NCBI GenBank assembly: GCA_035633115.1
Contig: DASQFN010000079.1
Location: forward strand, 62,001 to 126,000
Direction of reading: 5' to 3'
Length of the DNA stretch: 64,000 bases
Source: Gemmatimonadaceae bacterium
GTDB lineage: Bacteria > Gemmatimonadota > Gemmatimonadetes > Gemmatimonadales > Gemmatimonadaceae
The first letter of the stretch is position 1; each line of letters begins with the position of its first letter. A program made the position numbers and the translations under genes. The notes beneath the pieces were generated by a model. The model worked only from the letters and a program-made list of their open reading frames with translations, was not told the DNA's origin and made no database searches. This document shows positions 35,298 to 44,149 of this stretch, in pieces.

Positions 35298-35996
35298 ATG
35301 TCACTTGAAGACGACCTTACACAGGCCATGGAGAGTATGTACCGCCGCGCGGGCGAGCAGGCGGGGTACTGGGGTCGTTATTTCTTACGCGAAGTGCGTA
35401 GAAAAGGAGGGCTAGCAACTGCGAGGAGATTGCTTCAGCCTCAGCCAAACAACACGGTTAGCAAAGGCTTTCAGGCGTTGATAGACGCACAACGAACCGA
35501 CCTTTCGCTTGAGCACCTTGTTGTGAACTCAGAGTTCAAGATCTTGTTCTCGACAGCCGAACAAGCCGAAGCACGTCGCAGACTCGAGGCGGTACCGCCC
35601 GCCGCTCGTCGACAGCGGCTTAGACCTGAAATGATCGATTCAGATGTACTCCCGCAGGGGGTGAAGTATCCTGAGGGCGCGAAGACGCGCGTCGTCGTCA
35701 ACGCATATGAACGAAGCGCAAAGGCGAGGCTTGCGTGCGTGGGACATCACGGACGAAAGTGCACAGTGTGCGACATTGACTTCGGCACGTTCTACGGCGA
35801 GATAGGGGTCGGGTTCATTCACGTCCATCATAGACGCCCTTTAGCGATGAGACGTAAAGACTATCGTGTGGACCCGGTCAAAGATCTCATACCAGTTTGT
35901 CCGAATTGCCACGCGATGTTACACGCTACGACACCGCCGCGAGACGTGGAGGAATTGCGCGAAATTGTTCAAGGACGCTCGGCTAACACTCGCTGA
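35298..35996 (+). CDS. HNH endonuclease (cassette 5)
   Basis: The 232-residue protein has a C-terminal HNH domain: RKCTVCDIDFGTFYGEIGVG, then FIHVHHRRPLAM, and DLIPVCPNCHAMLHAT. The two CxxC pairs (zinc) and the HH, N and H residues of the beta-beta-alpha metal site are present. The N-terminal 120 residues are unclassified and helical. HNH domains of this type occur in Mcr/5-methylcytosine restriction enzymes. The stop codon lies inside the attC. Confidence 0.88.
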   Translation: MSLEDDLTQAMESMYRRAGEQAGYWGRYFLREVRRKGGLATARRLLQPQPNNTVSKGFQALIDAQRTDLSLEHLVVNSEFKILFSTAEQAEARRRLEAVPPAARRQRLRPEMIDSDVLPQGVKYPEGAKTRVVVNAYERSAKARLACVGHHGRKCTVCDIDFGTFYGEIGVGFIHVHHRRPLAMRRKDYRVDPVKDLIPVCPNCHAMLHATTPPRDVEELREIVQGRSANTR

Positions 35997-36072
35997 AGCT
36001 GACAAACGATCTAGTGTTGCTCGCTTCGCTCGCAATTGTTAATCGCTTGCATCTTAGCTTAAGGCGTTAGGC
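35981..36072 (+). other. attC site, cassette 5 (92 bp)
   Basis: The left core-like GGCTAAC (35981-35987) precedes ACTCGCTGAAGCTGAC and a hairpin around GCTCGCTTCGCTCGC, then CATCTTAGCTTAAGGC and the right core GTTAGGC (36066-36072). It is closely similar to the cassette 2 site, with one mismatch to the left-core consensus. Confidence 0.85.
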
Positions 36073-36097
36073 CGCGCGGAATTCGTCCGGAGGTCCC

Positions 36098-36760
36098 ATG
36101 TACCTGGGGAAGAGTATGTCGACACCAAGCATCCCAGCTTCAACTGAACCATCAGCCACGTTTTTCGGCACCGCAGCAATTGGTTGCCTCGCGTACGCCG
36201 CTCTCGCTCTGCTGCTGATGCATGTGCTTCGCCCCGATCTTGCACCGACTAGCCATATGATCAGCGAATATGCTGTCGGTACTTTCGGTTGGGTAATGCA
36301 GAGCGTCTTCGTCGGACTGAGCTTAGGTTGTGCCGCCCTGCTCGTCGGGCTTGCGCTCAATGGCCCGACTTCCATCGTCGCGCGACTGGGCGTTGTGCTT
36401 CTGGCAGTTGCATCCATTGGGCTAATTGTGTCGGCGATCTATCCTATGGATCTGCCAGGCACGCCATCGACCCGGTCGGGCGAACTGCACGATCTCAGTT
36501 TTTTCGTGAATGTGGGGAGCATCGTCCTTGCAATCGTGCTGCTGACGGCGGGCTTTGGGAGTGACTTCCGCTGGCGTTCCTACCGACGCACTTCAGTTGT
36601 CCTGTTGCTTTTGATCGCACTCGCTTTCGTCCTTCAATTACTCACGCTCCTCGTCCTCGAAGGAGCGCCCTACGGACTGGCAAATCGATTCTTTATCTCG
36701 GTGCTCCTCGCATGGTTGATCGCTACCTCCATTCGATTGCGCAATCTTGCGCGCCGCTAA
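36098..36760 (+). CDS. DUF998 membrane protein (cassette 6)
   Basis: The 220-residue product has about six transmembrane helices (for example AAIGCLAYAALALLLMHVLR, LSLGCAALLVGLALNG, LGVVLLAVASIGLIVSAIYP). It carries the DUF998 signatures SHMISEYAVGTFGWVM and HDLSFFVNVGSIVLAIVL, with conserved S.Y and H residues. DUF998 proteins are predicted integral membrane proteins of unknown role. Its cassette lies between complete attC sites. Confidence 0.85.
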   Translation: MYLGKSMSTPSIPASTEPSATFFGTAAIGCLAYAALALLLMHVLRPDLAPTSHMISEYAVGTFGWVMQSVFVGLSLGCAALLVGLALNGPTSIVARLGVVLLAVASIGLIVSAIYPMDLPGTPSTRSGELHDLSFFVNVGSIVLAIVLLTAGFGSDFRWRSYRRTSVVLLLLIALAFVLQLLTLLVLEGAPYGLANRFFISVLLAWLIATSIRLRNLARR

Positions 36761-36782
36761 TTGGCGTTCTTACGCGAACGCG

Positions 36783-36881
36783 GCCTAACAAATCGCTGCA
36801 GCCGACCGGGGCCGCCATTTCGGTTTCCCAAGATTCAAAGTCGCTGGAGGCGGCCCCGGCGGCTGAGCTTTAGCGTTAGGG
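36783..36881 (+). other. attC site, cassette 6 (99 bp)
   Basis: Left core GCCTAAC (36783-36789), a long dyad CCGGGGCCGCC / GGCGGCCCCGG, and right end GTTAGGG (36875-36881), one base off the GTTRRRY consensus. Its stem sequence differs from the CGCTGAAGCTGAC type, suggesting a cassette with a different origin. Confidence 0.8.
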
Positions 36882-37027
36882 CAGCTTAATCGCGATGAAC
36901 GTAGTGATCTGTAAACCCGCCTGTCTCGGGCGGCATCGAATATCGTGAGAGGACGGCCTTCCTCCAGTGTCTATCGCGTCGATGAAGAAAGGAGTAGCCA
37001 ACTGCGTCTAAAGTTGAGGGTGAGCGA

Positions 37028-38617
37028 ATGAAAAACAGGAATCGTACAATGCCGCTTCTCGCCTTGATGTTAACAGTCAGCTCTCTCGCGCCAGGCTGTA
37101 AGAGCAATGGCATTGCCACAACCGGAGAGCATGGTGGAAACAGCAGTACTCGAGACGCTGGCGTTATTGACGCAGTTCGCAATATGACCACACAGCGAGC
37201 GGCTCACACAGCAACGCTGTTGCCTGACGGTAAGGTTTTGGTTGCGGGCGGTTTTGCTGGTGGTGAAAACAGCCTGGCGAGCGCGGAAGTTTTCGATCCG
37301 ACGACGAGTACGTTTGCATCCACCGGCAACATGAATGCTACTCGCGCGGGACACGCCGTTGTTACATCGACTAATTCGTCGGCGCACCGGTGTGAGCTTG
37401 GTGTAGTCACTGATTTGTCTGAGCAGAGGCGGCGTTCGATTGACTCTATCTTCGATTTTCGCCGCCGGTCGATTGAGCGTACTGACGGTTTCAATGTCGT
37501 ACTCATTGTCCCTACGGGAATCGGTGCGGAGATCGGCGGACACGCCGGGGATGCGGGACCAGTAGCGCGAATGATCGCCGAAGTAGCCGAAACGTTGGTG
37601 CTCCACCCGAACGTTGTAAATGCCTCCGACCTCAACGAGATGCCTCAGAACGCACTTTACGTTGAGGGCAGCGTACTCAGTCGACTTTTAATGGGAACCG
37701 TCGGCCTTCAGCCGGTCCGTTCCAACCGCGTACTCGTCGTGATCGATGCCCATCGCGACGAACTTTTCACAAACGCTTCTGTGAACTCCGTGAGCGGTGC
37801 ACGGGCGGCTTATGGTCTCTCATGCACGGAGGTCGTATGTTTGGAACCGACGGTAAAATTGCGCGCCAGATTCGCGCCGTCGGGGCGATCCGCAGGGCGG
37901 GCTGAAGACTTGGAGGGATTGTGTGAATTACTCGACGCTCGAGTCGGCCACTACGATGCAGTAGCACTTTCGTCGGTCATCGACGTCCCACATGACTTCC
38001 ACCAAGGATACTTTGATGCTGCGGGCGCGATGGTCAATCCTTGGGGTGGGGTGGAGGCTATGCTGACACATGCGCTCTCCAGTATGTACAACGTTCCCAC
38101 CGCACATTCGCCAATGTTCGAGTCTCGGGAGGTCGCTAATATGGATCCCGGAATTGTTGACCCCCGCATGGCTGCAGAGGCTGTATCGGCGACGTTTCTC
38201 CAATGCACTCTAAAGGGGTTGCAGCGAAGCCCCCGCATCGTGACGGACCTCCACGCAATGAATCAACCGGGCATTTTCACGGCATCGGATGTCTCCTGCC
38301 TCGTGATCCCCGATGGCTGCTTAGGGTTGCCCACCCTTGCTGCCCTGGAGCAAGGGATTCCCGTAATTGCGGTGAGCGAGAACCGCAACCTAATGAGAAA
38401 CGATCTTTCAATGCTCCCGTGGAAGAAGGGTCAGTTTCTGCGAGTGGAGAATTACTGGGAAGCCGTAGGAGTGATCGCGGCCATGCGAGCTGGAATTGAC
38501 CCTACAGCAGTTCGCCGCCCCATGTCAGGAACGGTAGTGTCAAGGTTCGCGTTGTCTGGCAAGCAGGAAGCTCAGAGCGAACAAGGTTCCAAGCAGCTCA
38601 CCGCGTTTTCGGCATAA
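37028..38617 (+). CDS. Chimeric kelch-lipoprotein / DUF3326 protein
   Basis: This one frame of 529 residues joins two unrelated parts. Residues 1-115 are a lipoprotein leader ([10 protein letters not shown]) with a kelch blade ([36 protein letters not shown]). From about residue 120 the protein is DUF3326: [60 protein letters not shown] and [19 protein letters not shown]. The kelch domain is cut after one repeat, so the fusion is probably a rearrangement that kept the frame. The ribosome-binding site (GAGGGTGAG) favours the lipoprotein start. It follows the last clear attC. Confidence 0.75.
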   Translation: MKNRNRTMPLLALMLTVSSLAPGCKSNGIATTGEHGGNSSTRDAGVIDAVRNMTTQRAAHTATLLPDGKVLVAGGFAGGENSLASAEVFDPTTSTFASTGNMNATRAGHAVVTSTNSSAHRCELGVVTDLSEQRRRSIDSIFDFRRRSIERTDGFNVVLIVPTGIGAEIGGHAGDAGPVARMIAEVAETLVLHPNVVNASDLNEMPQNALYVEGSVLSRLLMGTVGLQPVRSNRVLVVIDAHRDELFTNASVNSVSGARAAYGLSCTEVVCLEPTVKLRARFAPSGRSAGRAEDLEGLCELLDARVGHYDAVALSSVIDVPHDFHQGYFDAAGAMVNPWGGVEAMLTHALSSMYNVPTAHSPMFESREVANMDPGIVDPRMAAEAVSATFLQCTLKGLQRSPRIVTDLHAMNQPGIFTASDVSCLVIPDGCLGLPTLAALEQGIPVIAVSENRNLMRNDLSMLPWKKGQFLRVENYWEAVGVIAAMRAGIDPTAVRRPMSGTVVSRFALSGKQEAQSEQGSKQLTAFSA

Positions 38618-39194
38618 GAGTAGCAGCGAGGCTCAATGCGCACATCAAAAATGTTTCACCACCCCCTTTCTCTCTGCACCTTCAGCGCCTTCGCGCCGAC
38701 TAAGGGTACACGTTTACCTAGTCGCACGGTGAGAGTGCATGAATGATTACTTATCCGATGCTTATTCAGGATTGAACGTCGATACAATTCTTGGAAAATC
38801 GGATGAGTGATCTGGACCACCCTTGGATGATTACGAGCTGGACGATGAATTCCCCTCGGTGACGGCACCGTCGAGACTTCGGAATTAGGCGGCGCGCTCG
38901 TCGCCGGCGGGATTGCCGTTCTGCTCTTACTTCACCTGGGCCGAAAGCACGACGACTGTTTCCCGTTCATCGCGGCGATGTTCATCGTCGTGCTCGCCGA
39001 AGGTCCGAATGCGATGGGGATTTACCGAGCGAATTCGCCGCTCTATATCGGGCCAGTGGTGATAATGGTACTCGTGATCGTTGGGTCATTATTGTGGATC
39101 ACGGGACCCTCGCGAGCTCGTTGACCACGCGATCGCCACTCACGTTATGAAGACGAGCGGCCCCGGATCTGTATCGAATCGTTATGAAGTGCGG
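38618..39194. other. Decayed region with truncated membrane-protein frame
   Basis: No intact gene is present. A frame at about 38848-39124 encodes two or three hydrophobic helices (GGALVAGGIAVLLLLHLGRK, FIAAMFIVVLAEGPNAMGIY, PVVIMVLVIVGSLLWITGP) without a start codon, so it is a truncated membrane gene. This marks the end of the recognisable integron array. Confidence 0.45.
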
Positions 39195-39456
39195 GCCCTC
39201 GACCACGGATCCCGGGTTGCCTGCACCCGCATTTTGAATGTTTGGTCACCAGTTTAGCTTGAGGCGGTAGACGACCTCTAATCTCTCCGCAGCAGGAGTC
39301 GACAACATCATGACCTCGTCCAGGATGGTGTCAGCCCTGGCTGCCGCGTGGTTGGCCGGCTGTGCTCCCCGTCCAGCTCTGATTACGCCGGCGCATCGAC
39401 CGCCGCCGGTCGTCCGCGAGTTCCGTGGCGTCTGGGTTGCCGCCGTCTCTAATAAT
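39195..39456 (+). repeat. Duplicated upstream region and 5' end of the GHL10 gene
   Basis: This stretch closely repeats 50577-50840: the leader (GACCACGGATCC, GTTGCCTGCAC), the attC-like end AGCTTGAGGCGGTAGAC, and the first 45 or so codons of the glycoside hydrolase (TSSRMVSALAAAWLAGCAPR). Homology stops inside VWVAAVSNN. The open frame runs to 39675 with unrelated sequence, so this copy is a gene fragment. Confidence 0.85.
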
Positions 39457-39676
39457 CCAAGATCGAGTGGCTGGCGGGCGTCGGATATTGGCGCGATGAG
39501 TGATCCGGTTCCATCTCGTCGCGCACCATACGGATCGATTCATCGAAAACACGTCCTCAATACTGCACCTTTAGATTGGCCAAAGAGCCAGATTTCCACC
39601 GTCGCGGTTTACTTTTCCGTGCGCTACTTCGAGGTAGAGATTGACTCCAGGATTCAGGAAATTTCGTTGATCTAGA

Positions 39677-41005
39677 CTAGGCCTTGACCGGGGCGATTTT
39701 GGGCGGGCCACCGATTTTTCCGCGCGCTGACCAGATCGACGTTTCAGTGCTGGCGGCGCAAACGCGAGAGTCTGAGGTTTGGATGAGAATGTACGTAATG
39801 CTGGCGTCGACGATCGTTGAAAATTTGTCTCCGCGCCACAGCGGCCGATTTTCGATCATCTGCTGGGCGACACCGGGTTGAGTCTTCACGAGTAAAACGT
39901 GAGTAAATCGAGGAGCGTCCCCGTGCAGTTCTTCCTGAAGTGCGGCCGAGGCAAGCGGAGATCTGTGCCCGCCGCTTGGGACGGCCCGTATTGCTGTAGT
40001 AAATGCGTCGATTGCTGCGACGACTGAGTCGATAAGGCCTGCGCGGAGGTCGCGATCGGCTAGCGAGGCCTTGACCGAATAAACCTCTTTCTGCGCGTCC
40101 TCAAGCTTTCCTGAATTTCCGGGCTCCGCCGGTTTTTCGAGCCGTTCGACTTCGAGTTTTGTTGCGGCGAGCTTTGCTTCGAGTTCACGCCTTTCGTCGC
40201 TCAGCCGGATCTTACGCGCGATGAGTTGTTGCCGTTTTCCACTGGCCTCCGCGGCAAACTTGTAGATATCTCCGTTCGTTGCCAGGCGGAAATCGTCGAG
40301 GAGGATTGTGGCGCCGCTGACTTCTGATTTCAACATTCCTGCGATGGCTGCGGATGCAGCGAGGTCAGATGCCGTCACAGCCGTTGTGCTAACTGTACGG
40401 TGGGCGGAGAAGAGAGATAGCACCGCTGGCACCGCACTAACCAGTGCCCCCAGTGCATCCACCGGGGTGGCACCTGCGATCTCAACACTTTCCTCCTTCA
40501 CGACACCCAACAGCTTATCCGCCGCCGAGACAAGGTCTTTGAGCCCGGTCTTCACATCCCGATACACGGCGTCAGCGCTCGCCAAATCAGACTCGTTAGT
40601 AACCAGTATTCTAGACGAACCACCCAATGGCTCTTTCAGCTTGTCGGCGACTTGTTTCGCGCAATCACCCAGCGCTCGGCCAAGCAGAAACGTACTCCAC
40701 AACTGCGGCCCCTCCTTCACCTCGAGGGTGCTGCCCTTTACTGTTGCAACATCCGGGATAAGTGCGGCAAGTCGTGCGCGACGTGCCGCTGCGGCGTCCT
40801 TCTCTGCCTCGTCTGCCTTCTGATTCGCCTCGGCTTCGCGCTGCCTGCGGGCTTCAGGTGAGGCGTGGTCTGCGAGTTCCTGTTCGGCCTTCCGGGCAGC
40901 GGCTTCGGCGGTGCGCGCGTCGGCCTTCGCTTTTGCAGCATCGGCCTCCGCTTTGACAGTGGCAGCTTCTTTAGCGCGTTCGTTATCTGACGTTGGTTCG
41001 GTCAT
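39677..41005 (-). CDS. Long coiled-coil protein of unknown function
   Basis: The 442-residue product begins with an Ala/Glu/Lys coiled coil (KAEADAAKAKADARTAEAAA up to about residue 80). A globular part follows (WSTFLLGRALGDCAKQVADK), then a second coiled coil at 265-310 (SDERRELEAKLAATKLEVER). The C-terminal part (FTHVLLVKTQPGVAQQMIEN) is unrecognised. Its start overlaps the stop of the subtilase-like gene by four bases (ATGA), so they are cotranslated. Confidence 0.7.
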   Translation of the reverse strand: MTEPTSDNERAKEAATVKAEADAAKAKADARTAEAAARKAEQELADHASPEARRQREAEANQKADEAEKDAAAARRARLAALIPDVATVKGSTLEVKEGPQLWSTFLLGRALGDCAKQVADKLKEPLGGSSRILVTNESDLASADAVYRDVKTGLKDLVSAADKLLGVVKEESVEIAGATPVDALGALVSAVPAVLSLFSAHRTVSTTAVTASDLAASAAIAGMLKSEVSGATILLDDFRLATNGDIYKFAAEASGKRQQLIARKIRLSDERRELEAKLAATKLEVERLEKPAEPGNSGKLEDAQKEVYSVKASLADRDLRAGLIDSVVAAIDAFTTAIRAVPSGGHRSPLASAALQEELHGDAPRFTHVLLVKTQPGVAQQMIENRPLWRGDKFSTIVDASITYILIQTSDSRVCAASTETSIWSARGKIGGPPKIAPVKA

Positions 41006-42252
41006 GTCGGTAAGCTCGCGTGCGGCCTTATGTATGGGGTTTGGGTGTCAATGTTCCATCCCCACGCAGGCTCCGAATTTTCGATAATTCGTTGCAGGAC
41101 GATGGCATTTCCTGGTGGAAAGATCGGTGTTTCGTTCGCAGCCGAAGATGCATGGGGCCATGCCAGTTCGAGTAGGCGACGTACCGATAGAGTATCGAGG
41201 AACTGCTGCAATCGTTCCGGTGTCAGTGAGGGCGCCGAGAGTGGCGTAACGGGACGAGGCGACGTCGCGGCGGCTGCCGCCAACAATAATACACGTGACA
41301 CTCGAATCGCGTCTGAGCCTTTCAGAGCCGAGCAAACTGCATCGAGTTCGGAATGTTCGAGTGCTCTCGGGTCTGCGGCAAGGACAGGAAGCGCATTGTA
41401 CGCGCCTGCGGGCGCACTAGGCACCGATGTAAGCTCGCGATCGATAACCGCCCCTCCCACTAGCGGAACTCCAAAGTCGCGCCCAGCTAACCGGTCGATG
41501 TTCGCAGCAACCTGAAAGAGCCATCCGCGGCACAGGATAGCCATCGCACTCATTCGTGCTGCAGCGAAGCTAGTGCCGAATCCATCCCTCGAAAGTCGGT
41601 CCTGTCCCCACGTCAAGATGTCGGGACCTACGTGTCGGTTCCTGCTCGACCCTCGCGCCGAACGAGGCCACTCCATCTCGCCTGCCCGGTCAGTCGTTGC
41701 TCCGACAGCTAGTACCCAATCGGGCTCAGCCCAAGGTGACACTGTCTCGAAGGGTAGCATTGGATCATGGTGGTTGCCCGCTGCAACCACCGGAAGGGTG
41801 AGTGGAGCGACGACGCGAGTCGCATGGTTGATCAAATCAGTCGGCAATGTCGGCGCTACGGAGTCGTTAGCCGGTGTGAGCGAGATATTAACAGCAGCGC
41901 AGACGGCGGGAGGTGCAGCAACACCTTCGGGCTCCTCGAAAACAAACGGGTATGGCTCGCCCCGCGCGACACCACCGACGGTCCAGTCGTCAAGCAAGCC
42001 AAGACACAGCTGCGCGACGCGATCCAGTCCTTGTAACATGCTCAGTATAAGTTCATCGCCGGGGAAAACGCCCAGAACTCCGTCTACGCCGACAACCTCG
42101 TCGAGGCCGGGGTCGGCGGCGCCAGCGAGGTATATCGGCAGCGTTACAAACGATCTGGCGCTGGCCACGGCTGCGACGATGTCCGAATATGCGTCCGTGA
42201 ACCGAGCGGTATCGACAAGAATCACCGCAGGCAACGTGGTCATTTCCATCAC
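41002..42252 (-). CDS. Subtilase-like (S8) protein, degenerate active site
   Basis: The 416-residue protein shows two S8 motifs: AVNISLTP...VVAAGNHHDP (oxyanion Asn) and DGFGTSFAAARMSAMAI, the GTSxAA box with the nucleophile Ser. An N-terminal VILVDTARFTDAY may supply the Asp, but the usual HGTHVAG His box is not visible. It is either an unusual or inactive subtilase. The C-terminal 140 residues are a separate helical domain. Its place between a beta-barrel gene and a coiled-coil gene suggests a dedicated processing complex. Confidence 0.7.
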   Translation of the reverse strand: MMEMTTLPAVILVDTARFTDAYSDIVAAVASARSFVTLPIYLAGAADPGLDEVVGVDGVLGVFPGDELILSMLQGLDRVAQLCLGLLDDWTVGGVARGEPYPFVFEEPEGVAAPPAVCAAVNISLTPANDSVAPTLPTDLINHATRVVAPLTLPVVAAGNHHDPMLPFETVSPWAEPDWVLAVGATTDRAGEMEWPRSARGSSRNRHVGPDILTWGQDRLSRDGFGTSFAAARMSAMAILCRGWLFQVAANIDRLAGRDFGVPLVGGAVIDRELTSVPSAPAGAYNALPVLAADPRALEHSELDAVCSALKGSDAIRVSRVLLLAAAAATSPRPVTPLSAPSLTPERLQQFLDTLSVRRLLELAWPHASSAANETPIFPPGNAIVLQRIIENSEPAWGWNIDTQTPYIRPHASLPT

Positions 42253-42358
42253 TCATGGCTAAAGTTTTAGGCCAATGCCGTACGTGACGCATAGGACCCG
42301 GGATACATACAAACGATCAGCGAGTCGCTGCATTCGCGCATCTCTTAGAAGGAAAAGG

Positions 42359-43408
42359 CTATGGTTTCGCCAACGACATGTTAAAAGCAGTGCCAATGAA
42401 GAGCGCCAATGAAAACCCGTCGCTTTTCGTCCACGATGGAATCAACCCGCCGATGAGTCCTCCTTTTTCATTTGGTACGAAGTACAACGGACTTTGACCA
42501 ACCCATTTGTTGTCGGACGCACTGTAACTGACCCGAGGGTTCGCGGCTATGCTCCCACGGATGACGCGACGTACTTCTAGTAACCCGACGAAGCCTTGTT
42601 TGCGGGCAGGTGTTCCGAAGTGCGTCTCGTCGCACTTGAGTGTGGAAGAACCGGGGATCGTGTTGCACGCATTCGCTTCTTCTCCTTCCTTGTAGCTTCG
42701 CTTATAGGCGACTCCAAGGCTTAGGAATCCAACGGGGGTGAACCGACCTACCGCCGCTTTTCCGCTGAATTGCCACACAGAAAGCGTATCGGTCAGCCCC
42801 ACCTCATCCACATAGCCGAAGTCTTTTTGGCCAGCTTTAATTTCTGCACCCCAAAGGATCGGCGTTCCGACAAACGCAAACAGCCGATCAACCTCAGCGC
42901 GCATGTCAGCAGGCATTGTTGCTGTTCGCGCGTTGTCACAATCGTAATCGACAGGAATTCGCGGACGACTGGTTCTTTTTTCTGAAAGGCAATAATTGAT
43001 AAGCATCCGGCCCGGAATCGCGCCCGGAATAGTCCGTTCTCCTAACCAATGCACGCCAGCAAGCGCAAGTGAGCCTGTTGTGCCCTTCGTAATTCCTGAC
43101 AGATCGGAAAGTGCAGTATTTGGCGTGCCCTCTTCTGGTTCACCTTTCAAGGTTGCTGAAACGAGCAGTCGACTGATCGCGGTCGATAACTGAATGGCGG
43201 CCGACTCGTCCTCGGCCTCACCTTGCAGGACAAATGTGGCAGCCGCAGTTCGCAGAACGCTGGCGAGGCTCGGACTGAACACCGAAGGAGACCGAAGGAT
43301 TTCTGACACATGTGTGTCAGGGTGCTGCGCAGCGACTGATGTGGCGCACAGAAACAGCGGGAGGAGTCCAAATAGAAAGAGGCGTGATTCGATCTTGAGC
43401 TGTGTCAT
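42359..43408 (-). CDS. Outer-membrane beta-barrel-like exported protein
   Basis: The 349-residue protein has a signal peptide (FGLLPLFLCATSVAAQ). The second half alternates strands, with aromatic ends such as AAVGRFTPVGFLSLGVAYKR, GFVGLLEVRRVIRGSIAANP and GFSLALFIGTAFNMSL, typical of an outer-membrane barrel. The start overlaps the stop of the preceding small gene (four bases). No family was recognised. Confidence 0.6.
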   Translation of the reverse strand: MTQLKIESRLFLFGLLPLFLCATSVAAQHPDTHVSEILRSPSVFSPSLASVLRTAAATFVLQGEAEDESAAIQLSTAISRLLVSATLKGEPEEGTPNTALSDLSGITKGTTGSLALAGVHWLGERTIPGAIPGRMLINYCLSEKRTSRPRIPVDYDCDNARTATMPADMRAEVDRLFAFVGTPILWGAEIKAGQKDFGYVDEVGLTDTLSVWQFSGKAAVGRFTPVGFLSLGVAYKRSYKEGEEANACNTIPGSSTLKCDETHFGTPARKQGFVGLLEVRRVIRGSIAANPRVSYSASDNKWVGQSPLYFVPNEKGGLIGGLIPSWTKSDGFSLALFIGTAFNMSLAKP

Positions 43409-43725
43409 TTGATCACCACCGGATTATGCACTCCCGTGTCGTGATCCCCGACAATGGAATAGTCCTTTGATTTCCATACTGCTGATTCCGGCGTAGTTAT
43501 TTCAATACTGTACTCCTGGCCATCTCCCCCGTATACCACCCAAAAAAGGACGTAACTGCCAGGCTCAACCCACGTCTCACTAACTCCATTTGCGTCAAAA
43601 ATGAGTCGACGATCATCGAGCAAAAACTTGTTAGCATCAGAGGGGACATTGACTTCGACTGTAAGCAGCTTCGGCTCTTGCGGGCGGAAAAATGCGGGCA
43701 GCCATTCCATAATTCGTGGTGCCAT
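43405..43725 (-). CDS. Small hypothetical protein, first gene of the subtilase operon
   Basis: The 106-residue product is mostly beta (LLTVEVNVPSDANKFLLDD, YVLFWVVYGGDGQEYSIEIT) with no signal peptide. It is probably an Ig-like or cytosolic adaptor fold. It is translationally coupled to the barrel gene downstream. No homolog recognised. Confidence 0.6.
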   Translation of the reverse strand: MAPRIMEWLPAFFRPQEPKLLTVEVNVPSDANKFLLDDRRLIFDANGVSETWVEPGSYVLFWVVYGGDGQEYSIEITTPESAVWKSKDYSIVGDHDTGVHNPVVIK

Positions 43726-43888
43726 CGGTCCTCCATCATGAGACGTGATGACCGCCGGTGAAGACTCCCGAGGCTATGAAGGCCTGCGGCCTTCGCTCTA
43801 CGTCAGCGATAGTAAGGACTTATTCAGCGCAAGCAATGTCGGTTTCATATCACCGAGGTGCGGTTTTTATATCACCGCTGAAGGCTGC

Positions 43889-43940
43889 GACCGAGCTGCG
43901 CGAGGAGGTGCACTGGAGGCTCACGCCCGAAGAACAGCCG
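43889..43940 (+). repeat. Fragment of the amidohydrolase gene
   Basis: About 50 bp here (GAGGAGGTGCACTGG, CTCACGCCCGAAGAACAG) repeat 49953-50003 in the amidohydrolase (EEVHWGLTPEEQ). It is out of any gene and ends abruptly on both sides, so it is a recombination scar. Confidence 0.75.
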
Positions 43941-44149
43941 ACAAAGGGTTTATTGAATTATGATGCGTTCGGCATCACTATTATGTGGCCCGTTTGCAGC
44001 TGAGCTCGGGCATGATACCGCGCGAACGGTGCGTGCCGCGCTGTGCGTTGCCTCGCGGCCATGGTTGGTCCAAAACGAGTTGTAGGACGTGTGCTTCCAT
44101 TGCGATTCAAGTCCCACACTGGTCTGACAACGCCGGAGCGGTGAACCCC

